Below are positions 1 to 7,222 of a DNA stretch of 12,449 nucleotides, in pieces (position 1 is the stretch's first letter; the number at the start of each line of letters is the position of its first letter). Origin of the DNA: an uncultured Succinivibrio sp. (GTDB lineage: Bacteria > Pseudomonadota > Gammaproteobacteria > Enterobacterales > Succinivibrionaceae); NCBI GenBank assembly GCA_902772715.1, contig CACYBT010000102.1:1-12449 (forward strand). Reading direction: 5' to 3'. Below the pieces are notes generated by a model that was not told where the DNA came from, ran no database searches, and was given only the letters and a program-made list of their open reading frames with translations. The position numbers and the translations under genes were made by a program.

Positions 1-264
1 GCCAACAAGATAGAAAGTCAGAGGCAGGGAAAAAACCACCAAAATTATAAAAGGCACAGAGCGGATAAAATTTATAACAAAGGCTACCAATTTATGCAAA
101 ACACGTGTTTTAAAGAAATTTCTATCCGCTGTAAGATACAAAAGAAAACCAAGAGTAAGTCCAAAGATCAGACTTACAGCCAAGGAGATCCCCATCATAA
201 TAAGAGTTTCATACAGGGATTTACCCAATTCTCTTTGCAGAATTTCCAGTGTTTCCTCTAGCAT
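1..264 (-). CDS. metI: Methionine ABC transporter permease MetI (N-terminal part, cut by window edge)
   Basis: Reading the minus strand from the ATG at 264-262 gives 88 uninterrupted codons to the window edge. I see a first membrane segment at about residues 18-42 and a second starting near 59. The motif RSVPFIILVV closely matches the conserved RSIPFIILLV of the MetI family, the inner-membrane channel subunit of the D-/L-methionine importer. The ATG follows the metN stop codon with no gap, and an AAGGAG Shine-Dalgarno lies inside the end of metN, so the two are translationally coupled. A complete MetI is about 215-220 residues, so more than half of the gene lies outside the window. The start is short for the automatic ORF calls but well supported by position and homology. 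Confidence 0.9.
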   Translation of the reverse strand, partial: MLEETLEILQRELGKSLYETLIMMGISLAVSLIFGLTLGFLLYLTADRNFFKTRVLHKLVAFVINFIRSVPFIILVVFSLPLTFYLVG

Positions 265-1275
265 TTACATCTCCTTATACGTACTTACAAAGGCTTTTTC
301 CTTAAGATAAAAAAGGACGTCACTTTTCATTTTTTCATCAAGATCCCGCCTCAGACTTACGACTAACGAACCTAGAGGCTTATTATTGATATATTCTATA
401 TTCCCCGCAATAATGCTCAGTTCTACGCCAAATTTTCTTGAGATTTCAGCAATGATAGGCTCATAGGCACATTCTTCTTTAAAAATTAGCCTATAGAGTT
501 CTCCAATATGCTGTTTAATTTCAAAAGGCAGAGCAAAAGATAACGACCGTTCAAGAAGTTTTTGCGCTTCAGCGCTTTTGGGTTTTGAAAAAACCTGATA
601 GGTACTGCCGCATTCCACAATTCTCCCTTGAGACATCACCGCCACTCTGTCAAAAAGACTCTTGGCAACTTCCATCTGATGCGTAATAAACACCACGGTC
701 AGAGGATAAGTCTTCCTGATCTTTATAAGAGAGTGCATAACTTCCTTGGTATTATCAGGATCAAGTGCCGAGGTAGCCTCATCACACAGTAGAATCTTAG
801 GAGAATTGGCCAGCGCTCTTGCAATGGCAACTCTCTGTTTTTGTCCCCCAGAAAGATCATTAGGATACTTGTGCTCATATTTTTCAAGTCCCACCAGCGC
901 AATCAGTTCAATAACCTTAGGTCTTATGGCCGGTTTTGGCGTGTTGGAGGCTTTTAAAGCAAAGGCGACATTATCAAAGACCGTGGCGTTTTTGATGAGA
1001 TTAAAATGCTGAAAAATCATCCCGATACTCTGGCGCAGTAAAGATAAATCTTTTCCTTTAAGGTTGGTTATCTCTTTATCCGCAATATAGATTTTTCCAG
1101 AAGTAGGACGCTCAAGCAGGTTAATGGTGCGCACCAGTGTCGACTTGCCGGCACCTGATGTGCCGACAATGCCAAAAAATTCGCCTTCTTTTACTTCCAA
1201 ATCTACCCTGTCCACTGCATTAAAGATACAGTCTTCATGAGCATAAGTAACACTGACATTTTCAAGACGAATCAT
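265..1275 (-). CDS. metN: Methionine import ATP-binding protein MetN
   Basis: This 336-residue protein is the cytoplasmic ATPase that powers MetI. ABC motifs are all present and intact: Walker A GTSGAGKST at 38-46, Q-loop near 89, signature LSGGQKQR at 141-148, Walker B ILLCDEATSALD at 161-172, and the switch histidine at 199. About 75 C-terminal residues after the nucleotide-binding domain match the NIL regulatory domain, which in MetN proteins binds methionine and gives feedback inhibition of transport. Total length is close to the family norm of about 340. An AAGGAG Shine-Dalgarno sits 5-6 nt before the ATG. The start overlaps the metQ stop as ATGA and the stop abuts metI, so the three genes form one operon. 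The NIL domain separates MetN from generic amino-acid ABC ATPases. Confidence 0.95.
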   Translation of the reverse strand: MIRLENVSVTYAHEDCIFNAVDRVDLEVKEGEFFGIVGTSGAGKSTLVRTINLLERPTSGKIYIADKEITNLKGKDLSLLRQSIGMIFQHFNLIKNATVFDNVAFALKASNTPKPAIRPKVIELIALVGLEKYEHKYPNDLSGGQKQRVAIARALANSPKILLCDEATSALDPDNTKEVMHSLIKIRKTYPLTVVFITHQMEVAKSLFDRVAVMSQGRIVECGSTYQVFSKPKSAEAQKLLERSLSFALPFEIKQHIGELYRLIFKEECAYEPIIAEISRKFGVELSIIAGNIEYINNKPLGSLVVSLRRDLDEKMKSDVLFYLKEKAFVSTYKEM

Positions 1276-2135
1276 TGCTGCTCCTTTACCTCATTCCACC
1301 ATTTTGGTCGAGTGAAAGAATCATAGTAGTGATTAGCCTCTAAGGCCTCAATAAACTGCTTACTCTTTACTATGTTTAAAAGCACTTTACCTAAGGTATC
1401 CTTATCTTCCTCTCTTACCGCAATCACATTTTTGATGTTTTCGGCAACATTCTCTACGCCAAGGGCTTTTGCATAATCAAGATTAGCAGCAATGGCATAA
1501 TTGCCAGGGACAAAACCCAGGGCTAAACTGTCAAGAGAACGTGAAATCTGCGCCGCCTCAAGAGGGACAAATTCAAGTTCCTTAGGATTTTCAAAGATAT
1601 CGGCAATGGAGGCTTTTTGCTCATCCTTTTCTGCTTTTAGCGTTATATAACCAAGATCTCGCGCTATTCTCAAGGCTCTGGCCAGATTAACCGCATCAGT
1701 CGGAATTCCCACCTTAGCACCTTGAGGAACTTCATCAAAACTCTTGTATTTTTCAGAAAAAACCCCAAGACCTAGCGTAGGAACATTGATGATGCCGGTT
1801 ATTTTAAAGCCCTGAGATTTTTTGATGGCATCAAGGTAAGATTGATGCTGCATAAGATTTGCATCAATATCTCCACTATCCAATGCTGAATCCGGCTGAA
1901 CATAATCGGTAAATTCAATATAATCAACCTTGTAGCCCTGCTTGTTTAGCTCTTTTTCAATAAAATCTGAAACCATCTTAGAATAAGGACCAGGACAGAA
2001 ACCAAATCTAATAACTTTCTCAAATGTATTGGTGTTTGAGTCTTTAGCACCAGCATCAGTGGATTCTTCTTTGCAACCTAAAAGCCCCACAGTTAATGCC
2101 AAAAAAAGTACACTTGCAGTTTTTCTAAAAAACAT
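1272..2135 (-). CDS. metQ: Methionine-binding lipoprotein MetQ (NLPA family)
   Basis: This 287-residue protein is the substrate-binding component of the MetNIQ importer. The N-terminus is a lipoprotein signal peptide: two positive residues (Arg4, Lys5), a hydrophobic core and a lipobox LLGC with the lipidated Cys at 21, so it should be tethered in the periplasm. NLPA-family landmarks follow: YVQP in the N-lobe, DANLMQHQSYLD (DANYFQHKPYLD in E. coli MetQ) and TDAVNLARAL, the ligand-contact loop. An AAGGA Shine-Dalgarno lies 7 nt upstream of the ATG. It is the first gene of the operon (metQ-metN-metI), unlike the metN-metI-metQ order of E. coli. Methionine specificity is inferred from family and the NIL domain in MetN; other NLPA proteins bind related amino acids. 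Confidence 0.93.
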   Translation of the reverse strand: MFFRKTASVLFLALTVGLLGCKEESTDAGAKDSNTNTFEKVIRFGFCPGPYSKMVSDFIEKELNKQGYKVDYIEFTDYVQPDSALDSGDIDANLMQHQSYLDAIKKSQGFKITGIINVPTLGLGVFSEKYKSFDEVPQGAKVGIPTDAVNLARALRIARDLGYITLKAEKDEQKASIADIFENPKELEFVPLEAAQISRSLDSLALGFVPGNYAIAANLDYAKALGVENVAENIKNVIAVREEDKDTLGKVLLNIVKSKQFIEALEANHYYDSFTRPKWWNEVKEQQ

Positions 2136-2173
2136 AGTTTATTCCTTACAGTTTAAAAAAAGTGTTAATAATC

Positions 2174-2222
2174 AGTAGGTAGACGTGATCATTGGCTAAA
2201 ATGCGGCCACAAAAAACCTACT
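2174..2222 (-). promoter_or_regulatory. Hairpin in the metQ 5' leader
   Basis: Two 7-nt arms, AGTAGGT at 2174-2180 and ACCTACT at 2216-2222, are perfect inverted repeats. Between them TGGC (2193-2196) can pair with GCCA (2206-2209), giving a stacked stem with internal loops. On the metQ-coding strand the stem is followed by an AU-rich stretch with a run of seven U, about 20 nt before the metQ Shine-Dalgarno. It could be an attenuator or an mRNA-stabilising hairpin. The U run is about 20 nt past the stem base, so it is not a standard intrinsic terminator. No function can be assigned from sequence alone. Confidence 0.35.
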
Positions 2223-2288
2223 TAAAATCTCTAAAGATTGCCAAAAAATAGAAAGCCGCAGACAGTAATATTCTGCAAAAGAAGATAG

Positions 2289-2429
2289 TTATGCCAGAAC
2301 AGGCATTCGTTTAAGACTAAAAAGAAATGAAACACATGTCAAAGGAAACACAGCGCACAAAGATAACTGCTGTTTGCAACATTTTGAATTGTTCTTTATG
2401 GAAAAAATAAAACTCTTTAAAAGGATCAT
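2289..2429 (-). CDS. Possible 46-residue leader ORF upstream of metQ
   Basis: This minus-strand ORF begins at ATG 2429-2427 and ends at TAA 2291-2289. It is preceded by AGGAGGTGAT, a ten-base match to the complement of the 16S rRNA 3' end, with 5 nt between AGGAGG and the ATG. The predicted peptide starts MILLKSFIFS, is mostly hydrophobic with scattered lysines, and has four cysteines (17, 18, 25, 32) but only two methionines, so it is not an obvious methionine-codon attenuator. I do not recognise it. It lies 153 nt upstream of metQ in the same direction and directly below a folded RNA that buries its ribosome-binding site. Evidence is the initiation site and position only; the peptide itself shows no known domain. 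Confidence 0.35.
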   Translation of the reverse strand: MILLKSFIFSIKNNSKCCKQQLSLCAVFPLTCVSFLFSLKRMPVLA

Positions 2430-2520
2430 AATCACCTCCTAGACCAAAACAAGGAATCTTCCCGATTCCAACTAGGACCAAAAGCCGGTTTACTACCAGA
2501 CTTTAGATTATCATTCCACT
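2423..2520 (-). ncRNA. Structured leader RNA sequestering a Shine-Dalgarno and start codon (riboswitch-like)
   Basis: On the minus strand four stems can form together. P1: ATAATC (2511-2506) with GATTAT (2433-2428), extendable by GGA/TCC. P2: AAAG-CTGG (2504-2496) with CCGGCTTT (2488-2481), one bulged U. P3: TCCTAG (2477-2472) with CTAGGA (2442-2437). P4: GGAATC (2469-2464) with GATTCC (2458-2453), loop of five. P1 closes a junction holding P2 and the P3-P4 arm. P3 covers the AGGA of the Shine-Dalgarno, and P1 covers the first two bases of the ATG at 2429. P2 contains a G-U pair on this strand that becomes an A-C mismatch on the other, supporting minus-strand transcription. I do not recognise it as SAM-I, SAM-II, SMK, TPP, purine or cobalamin class. 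Ligand unknown; methionine-linked regulation is inferred only from metQ downstream. Confidence 0.5.
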
Positions 2521-2536
2521 TAAACGTGAAATAGTC

Positions 2537-2545
2537 AATATAATA
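2537..2545 (-). promoter_or_regulatory. Candidate -10 element for the metQ leader transcript
   Basis: The minus strand reads TATTATATT here, offering overlapping -10 hexamers TATTAT and TATATT. No good -35 is visible at the usual spacing. Transcription from here would start only a few nucleotides before stem P1 of the leader RNA, which is the position expected for a riboswitch-type leader. This gives a metQ 5' leader of roughly 400 nt. Confidence 0.3.
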
Positions 2546-2868
2546 CAAATAGATTCACCAAAATTGAGCACACAAATTAAAAATACCTATGTTCTCAAAC
2601 ATTACACAGTTTTGAAGAGATTTAGCAGGCGTTAAGACAATCATTCTCAAAATTAAAGACTATTTTCTCAAAAAAGGACTTGAGTTAATATAGTAAAGTT
2701 AGGGCAGGACCGGTAACGAAGTCATAGACTCTCTTTTGGAACCTTTTTACCAAGGCAAGTTTTTTGAGTTTTCTTTACGGGATTAAGCGTTGACCCTTTA
2801 TTTTTAAAAAATTTCGATTATCTTTCAATTCTTTGATATACACATATATATAACTATTCGTTTTTAGA
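2546..2868. other. AT-rich intergenic stretch between the two divergent promoters
   Basis: I see no convincing gene here on either strand. A TTGACC at 2790-2795 resembles a -35 box, but the best partner -10 (GATTAT, 2816-2821) sits 20 nt away, which is long. A short inverted repeat CCTT/AAGG lies around 2744-2757 and is followed shortly by a T run, too weak to call as a terminator. Confidence 0.4.
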
Positions 2869-2874
2869 TATAAT
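2869..2874 (+). promoter_or_regulatory. -10 element for the PotF-like gene
   Basis: TATAAT, a perfect sigma-70 -10 hexamer, lies 36 nt before the ATG at 2911. There is no recognisable -35 at 16-18 nt spacing (the region is alternating AT), so activity may depend on an activator or on the AT-rich upstream DNA. The gene's Shine-Dalgarno GGAG is at 2901-2904. Confidence 0.45.
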
Positions 2875-2910
2875 CTTAAAGTGTTTTGTTATTTCACGAT
2901 GGAGACATGA

Positions 2911-4041
2911 ATGAAGGTAAAATCTTTATGCACTCTTTCCTGTGCCCTACTTACTGTTATAGGCTCGCAGGCTTACGCTAAAAGTGACAAAGTAAATATC
3001 TGGAACTGGAGTTACAATATTGGCGAACATACGGTAGCCGATTTTGAAAAAGACACGGGACTTACCACCTCCTATGTAGAATATGATTCTAACGAGCTGC
3101 AGGAAACCAGACTTCTAGCAGGAAATACCGGATTTGATGCAGCCATTGTGGTAAGTTACAATGTTCCAAGAATGGCTAAAGCCGGTGCGCTGCAAAAAAT
3201 TGACCATAGCAAAATCCCCAACTGGGTAAAACAGAATCGTGCCCGTCTGGAAAAATTAGCTACCATCGATCCAAACAATGACTACGCTTATCCATATATC
3301 GAAATTTCCATAGGCATTGGCTATAACAAGGAAAAAGTGGCAGAAGTTATGGGACCTGACTTTAAATTTGAGTCCTGGAACGATCTTTTAGATCCAAAGA
3401 ATTCAGCCAAACTCAAAAAATGTGGTATCGCCATCATTGATTCACCTATTGAGGTTATATCTGCCGTTCAGCATTATCTCAAAAAACCGCCTCGCAGTGA
3501 GGATCCAAAGGACTTTGAAGAAGCCCGCAAGATTTTAACTGCACTTGCAGCCAACACCAATTATTTTCAGTCAAATCGTTATGTAACTGACATTGCATCA
3601 GGCGAAATCTGTGTCGCCATTGGCTACTCAGGCGATTTTGTGCAGGCTCAGCACTTGTCAAAAACAGGAAATCCTGCCTATACAGTGGAGTATGTGGTGC
3701 CAAAAGAAGGCTCTATCATGTGGTTTGACTCCTGGACTATTCCACGCGGTGCCAAAAATCTCGAGAATGCCTACACCTGGTTTAACTGGCTTTTAGATCC
3801 TAAAAATGCGGTCAAACTTTCTGAAGAAATCGGCTATATTATGCCTGTTGACGAGGCTATCAATAACATTTCTGATGAACTTAAGAATAATCCAAGCATC
3901 AATCTCTCAAGCGAAAAGATGGATACCATGTATTTTATGGAGGAAACATCCCAGAAAACCTCCAAGATTGTCAGCAATGTCTGGAACAATATGAAAATGG
4001 ATTCTGAAAAGAATCGCCAGGGGTCTAACGCCTGGGAATAA
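2911..4041 (+). CDS. PotF/PotD-family periplasmic polyamine-binding protein (orphan)
   Basis: This 376-residue protein has a Sec signal peptide (Lys2/Lys4, hydrophobic core, likely cleavage after AYA at 21-23) and no lipobox cysteine at the expected place. It aligns along most of its length with E. coli PotF, the putrescine-binding protein: NWS near residue 32, FEKDTG, GFD at 74-76, GIGYN, CGIAIIDSP, GEICVAIGYSGD at 231-242, and WFDSW with Asp273. Of the acidic amine contacts known in PotF, Glu185, Asp247 and Asp278 are kept (Glu181, Asp242, Asp273 here), but Asp39 and Tyr40 are replaced by Tyr35 and Asn36, and Trp244 by Tyr239. Ligand could therefore be another polyamine or a different cationic compound. 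No PotGHI-type ATPase or permease genes are nearby. Start chosen by GGAG 6 nt upstream; an ATG at 2907 is out of frame. Confidence 0.85.
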   Translation: MKVKSLCTLSCALLTVIGSQAYAKSDKVNIWNWSYNIGEHTVADFEKDTGLTTSYVEYDSNELQETRLLAGNTGFDAAIVVSYNVPRMAKAGALQKIDHSKIPNWVKQNRARLEKLATIDPNNDYAYPYIEISIGIGYNKEKVAEVMGPDFKFESWNDLLDPKNSAKLKKCGIAIIDSPIEVISAVQHYLKKPPRSEDPKDFEEARKILTALAANTNYFQSNRYVTDIASGEICVAIGYSGDFVQAQHLSKTGNPAYTVEYVVPKEGSIMWFDSWTIPRGAKNLENAYTWFNWLLDPKNAVKLSEEIGYIMPVDEAINNISDELKNNPSINLSSEKMDTMYFMEETSQKTSKIVSNVWNNMKMDSEKNRQGSNAWE

Positions 4042-4064
4042 AATAACCGAATTGATATCTTAAA

Positions 4065-4087
4065 AGAGGCTTAGGCCTCTTTTTTTT
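4065..4087. terminator. Bidirectional Rho-independent terminator
   Basis: AGAGGC (4065-4070) and GCCTCT (4075-4080) form a perfect stem with a four-base TTAG loop, extendable by A-T pairs, and are followed by an eight-T run on the plus strand. It ends the PotF-like transcript 24 nt after its stop codon. On the minus strand the same stem is followed by TTTTAAG, so it can also end the convergent operon whose last stop codon (4088-4086) overlaps the T run. Confidence 0.88.
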
Positions 4088-4928
4088 AAACATTGCCAAG
4101 ATAAACATGGTGTAAGTATTTTTGGGCAATCCCCAATAAGCGATCTAAAGTCTCATAAGGAGTAATTCTAATATGACTCCATCTGTAGCGGGGAAAGCAT
4201 CTTGAGAGATGTAATGGCATTTCCTTATCAATGGAACAAAGAAACTGACACTCTCTCTCCATATCCTCATCACTGTCGTTGACACCGTCAATCACGAGTG
4301 TCGTAATCTCCACATGAGAGAACTCATGGGCAAGTCTGATATTGTTTAATACTGTGTCAAAATCACCTTTTATCTTTCGATAAAAATGCGGTGAAAAAGC
4401 CTTTAAATCAATATTAAGCGCATCAATATACGGCAGCAGCGCCAAAAAAGGCTCCTCACAAATGGTACCGTTAGTCACCAGCACGGTGCATAAGTCTGCC
4501 TGTTTCAACAGTCTGGCAGTATCCAGTACATACTCATAACTAATCAAAGGCTCATTGTAGGTAAAAGCCACCCCAATATTACCGCATTCATGCTTTAATT
4601 TTAGGGCTAAATCTACAATATCATCTGGCGCATAGTAATTATCATGAGTTGAAGTACCCATGGAAATCTCATGATTCTGACAGAAGGGACATTTAAGATT
4701 ACAGCCAAAACTGCCTACAGAGAGGATCTGAGAGCCCTTATGAAAATGATATAAAGGCTTTTTTTCAATAGGATCGAGGGCCAGCGCACTGAGATTTCCA
4801 TAACTAGAACTGACAACTTTCCCCTCAACACATTTCCGCGCTCTGCATATTCCGCTTGCTCCTTCCTTCAGGTGACAGTGATGCGGACACAGATTACATA
4901 CAGCAAAATTGCGATTTGATGAAATCAT
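4086..4928 (-). CDS. amrS: AmmeMemoRadiSam system radical SAM enzyme
   Basis: This 280-residue protein carries the radical SAM [4Fe-4S] motif GCNLKCPFCQN, with Cys76, Cys80 and Cys83 in the CxxxCxxC spacing and the family's typical CQN. A cysteine-rich N-terminal segment (Cys11, 14, 18, 28, 33) could bind a second metal site and is also seen in AmrS and related PflA-like proteins. A GNIGVAFTYNEPLISYEY stretch matches the SAM-binding region of this group, and NIDLKAF follows. Family members are usually about 330 residues, so this is a short form. The preceding MEMO-AMMECR1 gene ends one base before this ATG, and no strong Shine-Dalgarno is visible, indicating translational coupling and a shared function. 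The reaction and substrate of this system are not established. A PflA-type glycyl-radical activase is the main alternative, but no glycyl-radical enzyme is nearby. Confidence 0.85.
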   Translation of the reverse strand: MISSNRNFAVCNLCPHHCHLKEGASGICRARKCVEGKVVSSSYGNLSALALDPIEKKPLYHFHKGSQILSVGSFGCNLKCPFCQNHEISMGTSTHDNYYAPDDIVDLALKLKHECGNIGVAFTYNEPLISYEYVLDTARLLKQADLCTVLVTNGTICEEPFLALLPYIDALNIDLKAFSPHFYRKIKGDFDTVLNNIRLAHEFSHVEITTLVIDGVNDSDEDMERECQFLCSIDKEMPLHLSRCFPRYRWSHIRITPYETLDRLLGIAQKYLHHVYLGNV

Positions 4929-4929
4929 C

Positions 4930-6324
4930 CTAGTAATATCTTACCACTTCAAAACGCTCAAGGGTGACAGTCTCATCCTCCCCGATTCTGCCCTTTTGTC
5001 TGCAGATCCTGATCTGCTCATTAACAGTATCCACGCCTTCAAGATTAGGCAAAAGAAGCCCGCATTTATTGCCTGCCCTCACAATCACACCATAGCGTTT
5101 GGCATCAAGTTCATCAATTGAATCAACGCGTTGAGGCTGACTTAAAACATCCACACTTACCTCAAGATAAGGCAGCTCATCATAAGTTATAGGTGGAAAC
5201 CGCGGATCAGAATTAGACGCCTCAATGGCATTACGCATAATCTCCTCGGCAACAGAGTCTGTGACAGGAAGAATGGTACCGATACAGCCACGCAGTTCGT
5301 GAAATTTTTTTATGGAGACAAAAACTCCGGCTTTGTTTGCCAAAAGAGCCTGCCCCTCTTTTTCAATAAAATCAGGCAGGGGCGGATTTTTTCTCTCTTT
5401 CTGAAAGTACTCCATGGTGTAAAGTGCAAGTCTTACATAAATCGAGGCTTGTTTACGCTTTGCTGCAATATCCGCTTTAATGCTATTTTCATACTGTTCT
5501 ACAAAGTCTCTGTCATTATTCACAGTCGATGGCAAAAAGGTAGCCACCGCATAGCCTACACCAAATGGTCCTTCATAAGACAAAAAGTCTGCTGTTACCT
5601 CCATTCTGTCCAAGGCTCCGGCCATCATCACAAAAGAGCGGTGTCCGCACTCCGCGGCGCTCTCACAAAGATGCGGAGAGAGAGACAGCAGTTTAAGGAA
5701 ATTAGCGTTTTTAAAGATTTCGACAATCTTCTTATCAAAAACAGGGCCGTGAGCACTGTAGCCATAAGGTCCGTCATCCTTAAGTTTATGGGAGAGATCT
5801 CCGCTGGCTATAAAGACCACGCGTTTATCCAAAAGCTCGGAAGCCTCTTTTACAAGCATGCCGAGTCTATAGTGATCACCTAGACTAAGACCACTTATGC
5901 CAATACGTACAACTTCATAATCTTTGTAAAATTTATTGAGAAAATAAAGCGGAATGGCGGTGCCGTGATCGAGCTTATAGACGCGCTCTCCATAGCTGCC
6001 GGCACTAAGATGCGTCTTAGCACACAGCTCCTCCAAAAGTTCTACCATTTTCATGTCATATCTGCAAGTTACCTTCTCATCAGGTGAACCGAAGGCACTA
6101 AAATCACCCTCTGCCATGTCCCCACTGGACATGTGCAGATAGTCCTGATAGGCAGTGGCATGAGGACTTACAATCACCACGGTCTTGGGTTTTAGAGAAG
6201 AGACAAACTGCATAGCCTTCTGATAAGCAATAATGGTATGTCCGATCCCATCTTCCCTGCCCTGTCCGACACTTGGGATAATCAGTGGCGGATGCGGCAC
6301 GGCCACAGCTCCTAATATCGACAT
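4930..6324 (-). CDS. amrA: MEMO (LigB-like) - AMMECR1 fusion, AmmeMemoRadiSam system protein
   Basis: This 464-residue protein joins two domains. Residues 1-265 are a MEMO / class III extradiol dioxygenase-like domain with the candidate metal or active-site histidines His11 (VPHPPL), His55 (SPH), His120 (LDHG) and His179 (SGDLSH), plus Cys226-Gly-His228. Residues about 290-462 are an AMMECR1 domain with the diagnostic LRGCIG at 344-349, then DPRFPP and LPNLEGVDTVNEQIRIC. The fusion is a known arrangement in anaerobes, while other genomes encode the two parts separately. No enzymatic activity has been firmly assigned. It sits one base ahead of the radical SAM gene and 28 nt behind a glycosyltransferase gene with no terminator between, so all are probably co-transcribed. 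An AAGGAG Shine-Dalgarno 5 nt before the ATG fixes the start. The symbol follows the AMMECR1 half. Confidence 0.9.
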   Translation of the reverse strand: MSILGAVAVPHPPLIIPSVGQGREDGIGHTIIAYQKAMQFVSSLKPKTVVIVSPHATAYQDYLHMSSGDMAEGDFSAFGSPDEKVTCRYDMKMVELLEELCAKTHLSAGSYGERVYKLDHGTAIPLYFLNKFYKDYEVVRIGISGLSLGDHYRLGMLVKEASELLDKRVVFIASGDLSHKLKDDGPYGYSAHGPVFDKKIVEIFKNANFLKLLSLSPHLCESAAECGHRSFVMMAGALDRMEVTADFLSYEGPFGVGYAVATFLPSTVNNDRDFVEQYENSIKADIAAKRKQASIYVRLALYTMEYFQKERKNPPLPDFIEKEGQALLANKAGVFVSIKKFHELRGCIGTILPVTDSVAEEIMRNAIEASNSDPRFPPITYDELPYLEVSVDVLSQPQRVDSIDELDAKRYGVIVRAGNKCGLLLPNLEGVDTVNEQIRICRQKGRIGEDETVTLERFEVVRYY

Positions 6325-6352
6325 ATGCGCTCCTTATGACATAACTTGTTTA

Positions 6353-7207
6353 CTACTCTTTAAGTTTAAGTGCAAAAACCGGGATCTTCAAAAATTTTAT
6401 GAGAAGTTTGTTACTTTTGGTGATCCGCACCGTAAGAATATAGGTCATAATGATCTTGCTAAGATTCATAAGCCAAGATATGCCAGCACAAATAAAGGCG
6501 TTTTTCTGCGTATCCTTTATCCAGTAATCCTGAGCATAGACCGCACATCCTAATACTCTCTCAAGCACATGCGGCAGTAAAAAGGTATCATGCTCATCCT
6601 TGGGAATAACAAAATCACTGTCTTTTAAGGCAAAAGTCTGTACTGCCTTTAACAGTTGCGAGCGCACCATGAAGATTGAACCGGCCACAAAATGATATTT
6701 TTTTAAGGTAAGAGCATGGCTTGTCATAAAGTCACGCACGGCACAATAAGAATCGTGTCCGTCGCAAAATGCGTTATAAATAGTGATAGCGCCCCCGTGC
6801 ATACCTAAACGGGGTTCATTTTCAAAAGCCTCAATGGTTCTTTGAAATGTTTGGGGAGTTTTTAAAAAGTCTAAAAGAGCCTCACGCCATCTTGCCCCCC
6901 GAAACCAGAAAAATGATTCCCTAACAGGAATATCTCTTTTCGTGTGAATTTTTATGACATAACTGTAGTTATCAAGATTAACCTGCTCTAGGACCTTAAA
7001 AAAAGGCAGGATATCATACCCAAGATTATCAAGAACCATTATGCTTTTAGAGGGGATCTCTTTTAGCACCTCTAAAAACTCACCATCTCCCTTCACTGTC
7101 GAAATATACAATTCATAAGGGTAACCCTCAAGAGATTTAAGATAAGTCAAAATCTGCGGCCACAGTTCCTTATAAAAAACATGGACATGTACGAGTATGG
7201 GTTTCAT
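6353..7207 (-). CDS. Rhamnan synthesis F (RgpF)-type glycosyltransferase
   Basis: The protein opens MKPILVHVHVFYKELWPQIL, typical of rhamnan synthesis protein F domains, and carries LDNLGYDILPFFKVL, KIHTKRD and a late DEHDTFLLPHVLERV segment. These proteins extend polyrhamnose or related surface polysaccharides in the cytoplasm. It is about 284 residues, one domain, compared with the longer fused RgpF proteins. The C-terminal 40 residues are basic and hydrophobic and may touch the membrane. I prefer the ATG at 7207-7205: upstream ATG (7210) and GTG (7213) also lie in frame, but AAGGAG ends 5 nt before 7207 and the GTG overlaps the Shine-Dalgarno itself. It lies 15 nt after the next upstream gene, another RgpF-type protein. 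The sugar and acceptor cannot be read from sequence. Confidence 0.78.
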   Translation of the reverse strand: MKPILVHVHVFYKELWPQILTYLKSLEGYPYELYISTVKGDGEFLEVLKEIPSKSIMVLDNLGYDILPFFKVLEQVNLDNYSYVIKIHTKRDIPVRESFFWFRGARWREALLDFLKTPQTFQRTIEAFENEPRLGMHGGAITIYNAFCDGHDSYCAVRDFMTSHALTLKKYHFVAGSIFMVRSQLLKAVQTFALKDSDFVIPKDEHDTFLLPHVLERVLGCAVYAQDYWIKDTQKNAFICAGISWLMNLSKIIMTYILTVRITKSNKLLIKFLKIPVFALKLKE

Positions 7208-7222
7208 CATCACTCCTTCTTG

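Noticed and set aside
2181..2188. MetJ operator upstream of metQ
   Set aside because: AGACGTGA resembles one MetJ half-box, but neighbouring 8-mers do not match and MetJ needs at least two tandem boxes.
2423..2520. The structured leader as a plus-strand RNA for the PotF-like gene
   Set aside because: On the plus strand P2 has an A-C mismatch, and the element lies about 390 bp before that gene with the TATAAT promoter downstream of it.
5299..5883. 194-codon plus-strand ORF
   Set aside because: It is antisense to the well-supported MEMO-AMMECR1 gene, has no recognisable domain and no ribosome site.
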